18,046 bases of DNA from Vicinamibacteria bacterium (lineage in GTDB: Bacteria; Acidobacteriota; Vicinamibacteria; Vicinamibacterales; UBA2999). Of the stretch, positions 7,580-14,195 are shown in pieces (position 1 is the first letter of the stretch; every line of letters begins with the position of its first letter). The notes under the pieces were generated by a model. It was not told where the DNA came from. It searched no databases and saw only the letters and a list, made by a program, of their open reading frames with translations. The stretch covers positions 1 to 18,046 of the forward strand of contig JAICQE010000083.1 of assembly GCA_025938035.1 (NCBI GenBank), read 5' to 3'. The translations under genes and the position numbers were made by a program.

Positions 7580-8809
7580 ATGGCGGCGGCCGAAGGGAAC
7601 CTGCGCTACGAGGGCTGGCGCGTGGCCGGCGCCTCGGCGGCCGGCGTCTTCGTCAGCTTCGCCTCGCTGCTCGTATACACCTTCGGCATCTTCCTCAAGC
7701 CGTGGGCGGAGGAGTTCTCCTGGTCGCGCGAGTCGATATCGGCCGCGTTCGGCATCGCCGCCATGACGGTCGCGGTCTGTTCTCCGCCGCTCGGCTATCT
7801 GCTCGATCGCGTCAGCCCGGCGCGCGTGATCGTGCCGTGCGTCTGCATCTTCGGTCTCGCCTTTGCCTCCCTGTCGCTGCTGACGTCCAGCATCTGGCAC
7901 CTCTACGCCGTCTTCTTCGTCCTTGGGATCGTCGGGAACGGAACGGCACAGATGGCGTATTCACGCGCGGTATCGAGCTGGTTCGACGCGCGCCGCGGCA
8001 CGGCGCTGGCCATCGTGATGGCGGGGGGCGCGGTGGGCGCCATGGTGCTGCCGCCGGTTGCCGAGAGCCTCATCGCGCGCTACGGATGGCGGCAGGCGTG
8101 CGTGATCCTCGGCGCCATGGTGCTGCTCATCGGACCGCCGGCGGCCGCTCGTTTCGTCCGTCAGCGGCCGCAGACGAATCATGCGGAAGCGCCAGCCGAC
8201 GGTGCGCCGCTCGGCGAGGGGCTTCGCTCACGTGTGTTCTGGATTCTGGTCGCGGTCCTGTTCGGCAGCTCGATCGCTCAGAACGGGGCCATTACCCACC
8301 TTGCCGCACTGCTGACCGATCGTGGCGTGACTGCCCACGGCGCCGCCCTCGCCGTATCGGCGATGGGCGCGGCGAGTCTCGCCGGGCGGCTCGGCACCGG
8401 ATGGCTGCTCGATCGGTTCTTCGCGGCGCATGTGGCGTTCGGGTTGCTGGCGATGGCCGCCGCCGGCACGTTCCTGCTGGCGACCGCCGACTCCATCGTG
8501 CTTGGCGTGCTCGCCGCAGCGCTGATCGGCGGCGGCATGGGTGGTGAAGCCGACGTCACCCCGTACCTGCTCTCGCGCTATTTCGGCCTGCGCGCCTTCT
8601 CGGCCCTCTATGGGCTCACATGGACCGCGTATGCGATCGCCGGAGCGATAGGTCCGATCCTCATGGGGCGGGCGTTCGATGTGGCGGGTTCCTACGGCAC
8701 GCTGCTGCCCGCGCTCGCCGGCGGCATCGTGGCGGTGGCGATGCTGTTGCTGTTCCTGCCGCGATACGAGCCGCGCAGCGACCGGATGTCGGCGGCGCAG
8801 CCGGTCTGA
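7580..8809 (+). CDS. MFS transporter, monocarboxylate/OFA-like
   Basis: This 409-residue inner-membrane protein has about 12 hydrophobic helices in two halves, the usual major facilitator size. The N-terminal block YEGWRVAGA...YTFGIFLKPWAEEFSWSRE, the loop GYLLDRVSPARVIV and RFFGLRAFSALYGLTWTAYA in the second half resemble monocarboxylate or oxalate/formate-type MFS porters; this places it in a broad family, not on a substrate. ATG 7580 lies five bases after the receptor stop, so it is probably the last gene of the CMD-receptor operon. The final 149 bases overlap, tail to tail, the 3' end of the small membrane-protein gene on the opposite strand. Confidence 0.87.
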   Translation: MAAAEGNLRYEGWRVAGASAAGVFVSFASLLVYTFGIFLKPWAEEFSWSRESISAAFGIAAMTVAVCSPPLGYLLDRVSPARVIVPCVCIFGLAFASLSLLTSSIWHLYAVFFVLGIVGNGTAQMAYSRAVSSWFDARRGTALAIVMAGGAVGAMVLPPVAESLIARYGWRQACVILGAMVLLIGPPAAARFVRQRPQTNHAEAPADGAPLGEGLRSRVFWILVAVLFGSSIAQNGAITHLAALLTDRGVTAHGAALAVSAMGAASLAGRLGTGWLLDRFFAAHVAFGLLAMAAAGTFLLATADSIVLGVLAAALIGGGMGGEADVTPYLLSRYFGLRAFSALYGLTWTAYAIAGAIGPILMGRAFDVAGSYGTLLPALAGGIVAVAMLLLFLPRYEPRSDRMSAAQPV

Positions 8810-9059
8810 CGACGAAGTTGTCAGACGCCGTTCTGATCGCGGCGCGCAGACACGCCCGCGCAATGTCGTAAAACCCGCACACGATCACGATGGCGAACGG
8901 CGGCACGACCAGCACCATCACCGCGTGCACGGCGAAGGGTGTCCCTGCGTACGCAGCGCCGTTGGCAAGCGGCAGTGCCAGCGTAACCGCGTAATAGACG
9001 GCAAGCGGTACCGCCGCGTGGCGGAGTGCGGCAGCGATGTGCACGCGCGGTAGGCTCAC
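8661..9059 (-). CDS. Small two-helix membrane protein linked to the exosortase
   Basis: The GTG start at 9059 overlaps the exosortase TGA (GTGA, 9056-9059), the same coupling style as the rest of the operon. The predicted product is 132 residues. The first about 77 look like a real membrane protein: a helix around HAAVPLAVYYAVTLALPLA and a second around FAVHAVMVLVVPPFAIVIVCGF followed by YDIARACLRAAIR. The last about 50 residues run antisense through the MFS gene and are Ala/Pro/Arg-rich, so they may be a readthrough tail after loss of an earlier stop. I do not recognise the family. Its position suggests a partner or chaperone of the exosortase; this is inference. Confidence 0.55.
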   Translation of the reverse strand: MSLPRVHIAAALRHAAVPLAVYYAVTLALPLANGAAYAGTPFAVHAVMVLVVPPFAIVIVCGFYDIARACLRAAIRTASDNFVVRPAAPPTSGRCAARIAAGTATASPPPRCRRRARAAACRRNPPHRTPAP

Positions 9060-9592
9060 CGTCCGCTCCAGAGGATGGCGCGGCGATCGAGGCGCTGCGC
9101 GGCCTCGTAGAGCAGCATCAGGCCGCCGAAATACACGAGGATGCCCTCCAGCCGGTGCAGTTCCGCGCTCGAGATCGAGAGCGCGACGGGATGAGCCGAC
9201 AGCCACATTGCCATCGCGATCCGCACGGCGTTGACCACGACCGCCGCCGTGAAGCCGACGAGGATGCTCACACCGAGCACGCTGCTCCCCGAGACGACCG
9301 ACCGCACTCGATGGAACAACGTGAACACCAGCATGCCAAACGCGGCGAGCATGAAGTTGACCCCCGCGCACGACTTCTCGATCAGAAACAGCCGCTCGCG
9401 CGACAGATACCCTTCGCCCGGCTGCAGCGTGAACGGCGAGCCGGTCATGGCGCCGGCCAGCCGCGCCGTCGGCGTCAGGATCCACAGCAGATCGTCGGCA
9501 CGCGCGTCCGAGTAGTGCTGCTTCAACGCCCAGGCGATGAGCAACGCTCCCGCCGCAGCCGCGAGTCGTGCCTTCACCGCGTGTGTCTTCAT
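9056..9592 (-). CDS. Short exosortase, possibly exosortase K-type
   Basis: This protein is 178 residues from ATG 9592, which overlaps the stop of the VIT-vWA gene by four bases (ATGA). It is a polytopic inner-membrane protein of the exosortase/archaeosortase superfamily. The three expected catalytic residues are present in family contexts: Cys75 in EKSCAGVNF, Arg124 in VNAVRIAMA and His146 in ELHRLEGILVYF. Exosortases are thought to act as transpeptidases on proteins with PEP-CTERM-type tails after export. It is much shorter than the common XrtA/EpsH type and lacks the fused EpsI domain. The HYSDA...ILTPTARLAGAMTG and PGEGYLSRERLFLIEKSCAG blocks fit what I remember of exosortase K, but that subtype needs an HMM match. 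The adjacent VIT-vWA protein is the obvious substrate. Confidence 0.85.
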   Translation of the reverse strand: MKTHAVKARLAAAAGALLIAWALKQHYSDARADDLLWILTPTARLAGAMTGSPFTLQPGEGYLSRERLFLIEKSCAGVNFMLAAFGMLVFTLFHRVRSVVSGSSVLGVSILVGFTAAVVVNAVRIAMAMWLSAHPVALSISSAELHRLEGILVYFGGLMLLYEAAQRLDRRAILWSGR

Positions 9593-11610
9593 GACGCCGC
9601 TACACAGCGCTTGTTCACGCGCCGCCGCAGGCGCAGGTTGACGCACGCGAACATCGTCGCGACGATAACCGCGAGCCACAGAACGTCAGGTTCCGGACCG
9701 TTGGTCACTCCGACAGCAAGATCGGAGACGCCTTGCGGCAGCGGCAGCGGTTGATCGACATCCTCGCCACTGTCCGCGGCAGTGCGCACGAGCTCCTGCA
9801 CAGCGACGAACGAGGTGTAGCGCGTGAGCAGGCCATAGGTCAGACCGAGCGCGGTGATGGCGGCGACGCGCGCGGCATCCGGGACGCTGGGGCCGAAGTC
9901 CGACAGATCGGCAATGCGCGTGCGCGCCCATAGATGACGAAGGGCCGCATGGCTGCGATCGGTCCCGGCGGATGACACCGGAACCGACAGCCGGTAATGT
10001 CCACCGCCGGTTTGTCCGGTGATCTCGATCCATCCAGCGGCGCTGCCCCGCCATTTTCCGAACAGGACGACCGGCCGGCTGGCGAACAGGTCGGGCACCT
10101 TCTGCGGCTCGACGTCGTAGACGTCGAATCCGCGGAATGCCACGTCGATGCCGGTGAGCACCGGGGTGTCGATATAGCGCCGCAGGCGCGCAGCGGCCGC
10201 GGTCGCCTCTCCGGGTTCCGTGACGATGAATGGCTCGCCGAGTCCGGCCCTGGCGATCCCCTCGATGAGAAACCTGTTCACGCTGCTGCCGATGCCGAAC
10301 GCGAAGAAATTGACGTCGTCCAGGTGGCCGCGGATGTAGTCGAAGACGTCCGGCTCCGCCTCGATATACCCATCGGTCACCAGCACTACGCTTCGCGACA
10401 CGCCTGACTGGCGCGGAAGCGCGACCGCGCGGGTGAGCGCGCCGAGGAGCCGTGTTCCGCCGCCGCCTTCCTTTCGTCCGATGAACTGCAGCGCAGCCGT
10501 CAGGTTGGACGGCGACGCGGGAACAGAAGTCCGCGAGAACGTCTCCGTGCCGTCGGCGAAGACCACGACGTTGAAGCTGTCGGAGGGGCGAAGGATGCCC
10601 GCGAGATCGCGCATCAGCGTCTTCGCCGTGTCCAGCGGGAAACCGTTCATCGACCCGGACACATCAACGACGAAGATGTATTCCCGCGGAGGCGCGTCTC
10701 CAGGTTGCACGACCTGCGGCGGTTCGGCCATCAGCAGGAAGAAGTTCTCCTCCTTGCCTTCGAACAGCAGCAGCCCGGAGGCGATCTCCGTGCCGGCCAT
10801 GCTGTAACGAAGGATGAAATCGCGATTCCCCGAAAATCGCTCCGAGTCGGCAAGCACTACCTGCGCACGGCCGACGCCCGTCGATTGCACGATCACCTGG
10901 TGCGTTGGCGACGAGATCTCGCGCAGCGCTATGCCGGTGGATACCACGCCGGAAAGGTGGAAGTCGCTCTTCGGCGCCTCGCCTTGACGCGTATACGGAG
11001 CGTTCACGAACTGATCGGCCGCCGATGCCTGACTCTGACTCTTGTCGGAATATCGCGGGCCGACCACCGTCGGATACACGAACTCATACGTGCCGTCGGT
11101 CGGCACGAGCAGCTCCGTGTACTTGAGCTCGACGAGGATCGTGTCGCCGGGGAGCACGTTCGCGACCTTCATCGTGAACACGTTGGGCCGGCTCTGTTCC
11201 AGCAGCGATGCGCTCTTGCCCTCCTTCTTCGCGGCGTCGAACTCGCGCGAAGCCTGCTCGCGCTCCCTGATCCGAGCTACCGTCCGCACGTTGCCGACGG
11301 TCATCGTCATCCCGTAGACCGCCGCCCGCGTCGACGCAGGAAAGACGTAACGGGCGTGAATAGGCCGGGTTCCGCGGTTCTCGTAAACCTGTCGCACGGT
11401 CACATCCGCGATCACGCCGGCAATCGCGACGTCCACGCGGGTGTCCTTCAACGGCAGGCGGTCGATATCCGGCTCTCCCCCCTCCACGAAGAAGAAGGGG
11501 GAGAGCGTCTTATCGGCCGCCGGTCGATCGCCCTGCGCGCGGGCGCCGGCCGGCACGAGCAGGACGATGGCAGAGAGGACAAGAAGAATTCGACGAAGTG
11601 AGCGTTTCAT
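9589..11610 (-). CDS. VIT + vWA domain protein with PEP-CTERM-like sorting tail
   Basis: This protein is 673 residues from ATG 11610, chosen because a signal peptide begins there (MKRSLRRILLVLSAIVLLVPAGARA) with AAGG a few bases upstream; the open frame continues further upstream without support. Residues about 45-185 form a VIT domain (VTVRQVYENRGTRPIHARYVFP, RARIREREQASREFDAAKKEGK-like block, PNVFTMKVANVLPGD). Residues about 309-475 form a von Willebrand A domain with a complete metal site (D316-S318-S320, T386, D413). The C-terminus is tripartite: Pro639-Glu640-Pro641, a hydrophobic helix at 643-659, then an Arg-rich end (R660, R662-664), as in exosortase substrates. It is predicted to be exported, held in the inner membrane by the tail, then cleaved by the adjacent exosortase. 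VIT-vWA proteins are known partners of some sortases and exosortases. The gene follows the TPR gene by seven bases. Confidence 0.9.
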   Translation of the reverse strand: MKRSLRRILLVLSAIVLLVPAGARAQGDRPAADKTLSPFFFVEGGEPDIDRLPLKDTRVDVAIAGVIADVTVRQVYENRGTRPIHARYVFPASTRAAVYGMTMTVGNVRTVARIREREQASREFDAAKKEGKSASLLEQSRPNVFTMKVANVLPGDTILVELKYTELLVPTDGTYEFVYPTVVGPRYSDKSQSQASAADQFVNAPYTRQGEAPKSDFHLSGVVSTGIALREISSPTHQVIVQSTGVGRAQVVLADSERFSGNRDFILRYSMAGTEIASGLLLFEGKEENFFLLMAEPPQVVQPGDAPPREYIFVVDVSGSMNGFPLDTAKTLMRDLAGILRPSDSFNVVVFADGTETFSRTSVPASPSNLTAALQFIGRKEGGGGTRLLGALTRAVALPRQSGVSRSVVLVTDGYIEAEPDVFDYIRGHLDDVNFFAFGIGSSVNRFLIEGIARAGLGEPFIVTEPGEATAAAARLRRYIDTPVLTGIDVAFRGFDVYDVEPQKVPDLFASRPVVLFGKWRGSAAGWIEITGQTGGGHYRLSVPVSSAGTDRSHAALRHLWARTRIADLSDFGPSVPDAARVAAITALGLTYGLLTRYTSFVAVQELVRTAADSGEDVDQPLPLPQGVSDLAVGVTNGPEPDVLWLAVIVATMFACVNLRLRRRVNKRCVAAS

Positions 11611-11617
11611 GTCGACC

Positions 11618-12562
11618 TTACTTCCTCGCCGTCTTGTCGTCGCTGGCACTGTCGCCGTTGGTGCCGACGGTCTGCGGCTGGTGCTCACCCTCGAGCGCCT
11701 CCTCAGGTCCGCCCTTCACCGCCTCGACGCGCGCCAGATTCTGCTTCGCCTTCGAATAGCCGGGGTCCGCGCTCACCGCGCCGCGATACGCGTTGGCGGC
11801 AGCCTTGAAGCGACCGGTGTGCTCGAGCGCCATGCCGAGGTTGTTGTGGAACTCCGGCACGTTCGTCCGCAATTCCACCGCTTTCTCCAGCAGCGGCAAC
11901 GCCTCGCTGGCGCGCTTCGCGTCGAGCAGCACGAGGCCGAGGTTGTTCATCGACCATGCATCGCCCTCGTTCAGTTCGATCGCGCGGCGGTACGCCTGCA
12001 CCGCGTCATCCGTGCGGCGTTGTGCGTGGTAGACGCGGCCGAGCAGGCGCTGCACCTCCGGCGACTCGGGATCGATTTCTCCTGCCAGCGCGAGCCGATC
12101 GCTCGCGTCGTCATACCGCTTCTGCTCGATGAAGACTCGACTCAGGTTCACGAGGCTCTTCACGTGACGCGGGTCGATGCTCAGCGCCTTCTCGAACGCG
12201 GATTCGGCCTTCTTCGCATCGCCGCTCTTCCACGCCGACAGCGCCAGCATGTAATGCCCCCATGCGTTGCCCGGCCGGCGCTCGGTGTAGCCAGCAAATA
12301 TCGCCATCGCCTCGTCATACTTTTTGGCGCGGTAGGCGGCCTCGCCATCGGCGAACGACCCCGTGGCTTTCTGCGTCACCGGAACGGGATCGTCCTCTCC
12401 CGCATCCGACGTCGTGCCTCCTGGTCCCTTGGTATCCGCCGGGAGCTTCGCCTGCGCAGCATTCGGTGCAGTTTTGGTCCCGGTCTCGTCCCCCTTCGAA
12501 CAGGCGACGGCGCCAAACGCGACGAGCAGCAGGGCCGCGGTGGCATATCGAGTGGGTCTCAT
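11618..12562 (-). CDS. TPR-repeat lipoprotein
   Basis: This 314-residue protein has a strong ribosome binding site (GGAGAGGA just before ATG 12562). The signal peptide ends in a lipobox-like FGAVAC, so Cys21 is the probable lipidated residue. A Ser/Thr/Pro/Asp-rich linker follows to about residue 68, then six tandem 34-residue TPR motifs to about residue 280 (for example WGHYMLALSAWKSGD, WSMNNLGLVLLDAKR and EFHNNLGMALEHTGR at repeat starts), and a polar tail. TPR arrays bind other proteins. It is the first gene of the exosortase operon, downstream of the sigma-54-type promoter. In other PEP-CTERM systems a much longer TPR lipoprotein (PrsT) is found; this one could be a short functional counterpart, which is inference. 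Confidence 0.88.
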   Translation of the reverse strand: MRPTRYATAALLLVAFGAVACSKGDETGTKTAPNAAQAKLPADTKGPGGTTSDAGEDDPVPVTQKATGSFADGEAAYRAKKYDEAMAIFAGYTERRPGNAWGHYMLALSAWKSGDAKKAESAFEKALSIDPRHVKSLVNLSRVFIEQKRYDDASDRLALAGEIDPESPEVQRLLGRVYHAQRRTDDAVQAYRRAIELNEGDAWSMNNLGLVLLDAKRASEALPLLEKAVELRTNVPEFHNNLGMALEHTGRFKAAANAYRGAVSADPGYSKAKQNLARVEAVKGGPEEALEGEHQPQTVGTNGDSASDDKTARK

Positions 12563-12615
12563 GGTCCTCTCCTTGTGGGGCGAACCTTGTTAGGCTCGCT
12601 TTCCCTTCCTGGTTG

Positions 12616-12637
12616 GCGGCCGCTTCCATGCGGCCGC
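12616..12637 (-). other. Perfect 8-bp GCGGCCGC hairpin in the predicted 5' leader
   Basis: GCGGCCGC (12616-12623) and GCGGCCGC (12630-12637) flank the 6-base loop TTCCAT, giving a strong perfect stem. It lies just downstream of the predicted sigma-54 start (about 12643) and about 54 bases before the TPR gene start, so it would open the operon's mRNA. It has no T-run and is therefore unlikely to be a terminator; it may stabilise the leader. Confidence 0.5.
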
Positions 12638-12654
12638 GCGTGCCTGCGCTAAGG

Positions 12655-12669
12655 GCAAGCGGGGAGCCA
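12655..12669 (-). promoter_or_regulatory. Sigma-54 (-24/-12) promoter of the exosortase operon
   Basis: On the minus strand this reads TGGCTCCCCGCTTGC. Against the consensus TGGCAC-N5-TTGC it keeps the -24 GG and the -12 GC with the required ten-base spacing, and nine of the ten consensus bases match. It predicts transcription starting near 12643 and an about 80-base leader to the TPR gene. An NtrC-class activator gene lies immediately upstream on the same strand. Confidence 0.65.
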
Positions 12670-12753
12670 TGCCCGGCGCAGCGGAGTCGTGCGGCTAACC
12701 GACGGCGCGACAACAGGTTACGGAAGAGGACTCAGGTGGGGTACGGGTCGGCG

Positions 12754-12769
12754 GTGTCCGGGCGGACAC
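12754..12769. promoter_or_regulatory. Perfect dyad GTGTCC-N4-GGACAC, candidate activator site 1
   Basis: A perfect 6+6 inverted repeat with a GGGC spacer, centred about 119 bases upstream of the predicted sigma-54 transcription start. Distance and symmetry fit an enhancer for a dimeric NtrC-class activator. Confidence 0.55.
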
Positions 12770-12786
12770 GCGATCGGAGAGGTCCT

Positions 12787-12802
12787 GTGTCCGGCGAAAC
12801 AC
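12787..12802. promoter_or_regulatory. Imperfect dyad GTGTCC-N4-AAACAC, candidate activator site 2
   Basis: This second copy keeps the same half-site, the same N4 spacer (GGCG) and four of six bases of the second half-site. It starts 33 bases from site 1, about three helical turns, so two dimers could bind the same DNA face. A further lone half-site (GTGTCA) starts at 12816 at the end of the regulator gene. Confidence 0.5.
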
Positions 12803-12818
12803 GTGCGGCGCTTGTGTG

Positions 12819-14195
12819 TCAGGCCTCGTGCGTTCCTTTGTTCAGTCCATGGCGGCGCATGATCTTCAACAGGCTGGAGTGATCGGACAGGCCGAGCGCT
12901 TCAGCGGTCCGGGTGATGTGCCACTCGTGTGCGTCGAGTGCGGCGAGAAGGATCTGCCGTTCGGCCTGAGCCTTCAGCGCCTTGAGCGTCCCAGGCGCCG
13001 CGGCGGCGTCGGTATCATCGCGGTCCTCGCCGCGGACCTCCGGTGGAACGTCAGCGGCGCGGATCTCGGACGCATCGGATGCAATCATCATCCGCTCGAG
13101 ACAGTTCCGCAGCTCGCGGACGTTGTTCCTCCGCCAGTCGTACGCGGCGAGCAGCGCGAGCGCGTCCGCCGCAATCGTCTTCGGCCGTATGCGCAGGCTG
13201 GCGGCAATCGTGTGCAGCAGCCGATCGACCAGCACTGGAATATCGGAGAGCCGGTCGCGCAGCGGCGGGACGCGCAGCGTATGGACGTTGAGCCGGTAGT
13301 AAAGGTCCTGACGGAAGCGGCCGGCCTCGGCCTCGCGCTCGAGATCGCGGTTGGTGGCTGCGACGACGCGCGCCGTCACCTGCAGCGGCCGGTCGCCACC
13401 CACGCGGGTCACCCGGCGATCTTCGAGTACGCGAAGCAGCTTGGCCTGCGCGGCGAGCGGCAGCTCTCCGACCTCGTCCAGAAACAGCGTTCCCGCAGCC
13501 GCGGTCTCGAACGCGCCGCGGCGTAGCCGGTCGGCACCCGTAAACGCGCCGCGCTCATGTCCGAACAGCTCGCTTTCCACAAGCTGCTCCGGCAGCGCCG
13601 CACTGTTCACGGCAACGAGCGGCGTCTTCTCTCCGGGCCCCCGCCGATGCAGCTCGCGCGCGACCAGTTCTTTCCCCGTGCCGCTCTCGCCGACGATCAG
13701 CACGCTGCTCGGAATCGGTGCGACGCGCGCAATGGCGTCGCGGAGCATCCGCATCGGCAGGCTGTCGCCGATCAACGGCGTTTCACCGTCGAACCTCGAC
13801 CGCAGCGTCCGCAGTTCGTTGACGAGACGGCCGCGCGAGACCGCGCTTTCGATCTCCTGGACGACCCGCTCGATCGGCTCGGTCTTGTCCACGAACCCAT
13901 ACGCGCCGAGCCGCACCGCCTGGACGCAGCGATCGTAGCTTCCAGTGCCCGTGTAGACGATGACCGGCGTGTCGATGCCGCGCTGATGCAGCCGCCGCAG
14001 GACCTCGAAGCCGTCGGTTCCCGGCATCTCGAGATCGAGGACGACACAGTCGATCGCCTCGCGGCCGAGCAGGTCGAGCGCCTCGTCGCCGCCACCGGCA
14101 ACGGTCGTCTGGTAATGACCGACGCGTCTCAAATCGTAGGCGTACTGCTCGGCCATTGCCGCCACGTCATCGACGACGAGAACATGCGTGCTCAT
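12819..14195 (-). CDS. NtrC-class sigma-54-dependent response regulator
   Basis: This 458-residue protein has three domains. The receiver (about 1-120) has the acidic pair D9/D10, phospho-acceptor D54 in [10 protein letters not shown]82 and K104. The AAA+ sigma-54 interaction domain (about 138-375) has Walker A GESGTGKE (169-176), the sigma-54-contacting GAFTGA loop (216-221) and Walker B around LFLDE (237-241). The Fis-type helix-turn-helix is at about 425-450 ([11 protein letters not shown]...[10 protein letters not shown]). The usual WPGNVREL near the end of the AAA+ domain reads WRRNNVREL here, a Pro and Gly loss. The start overlaps the kinase stop (ATGA at 14192-14195), so the two are a cognate pair. 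The next operon downstream on the same strand has a sigma-54 promoter and dyad sites, so that operon is the likely target, analogous to PrsR in PEP-CTERM systems. Confidence 0.93.
   Translation of the reverse strand: MSTHVLVVDDVAAMAEQYAYDLRRVGHYQTTVAGGGDEALDLLGREAIDCVVLDLEMPGTDGFEVLRRLHQRGIDTPVIVYTGTGSYDRCVQAVRLGAYGFVDKTEPIERVVQEIESAVSRGRLVNELRTLRSRFDGETPLIGDSLPMRMLRDAIARVAPIPSSVLIVGESGTGKELVARELHRRGPGEKTPLVAVNSAALPEQLVESELFGHERGAFTGADRLRRGAFETAAAGTLFLDEVGELPLAAQAKLLRVLEDRRVTRVGGDRPLQVTARVVAATNRDLEREAEAGRFRQDLYYRLNVHTLRVPPLRDRLSDIPVLVDRLLHTIAASLRIRPKTIAADALALLAAYDWRRNNVRELRNCLERMMIASDASEIRAADVPPEVRGEDRDDTDAAAAPGTLKALKAQAERQILLAALDAHEWHITRTAEALGLSDHSSLLKIMRRHGLNKGTHEA

Noticed and set aside
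9060..9485. Upstream extension of the small membrane-protein frame
   Set aside because: This part lies out of frame within the exosortase gene and is Arg/Gly/Ala-rich with no helices; only the part from GTG 9059 looks coding.
12616..12637. Terminator of the response regulator gene
   Set aside because: The stem has no T-run on either strand and lies about 180 bases past the stop, downstream of the sigma-54 element.
11441..12652. 403-codon open frame antisense to the TPR gene
   Set aside because: Its composition is that of an antisense shadow, and the TPR repeats on the other strand are unmistakable.
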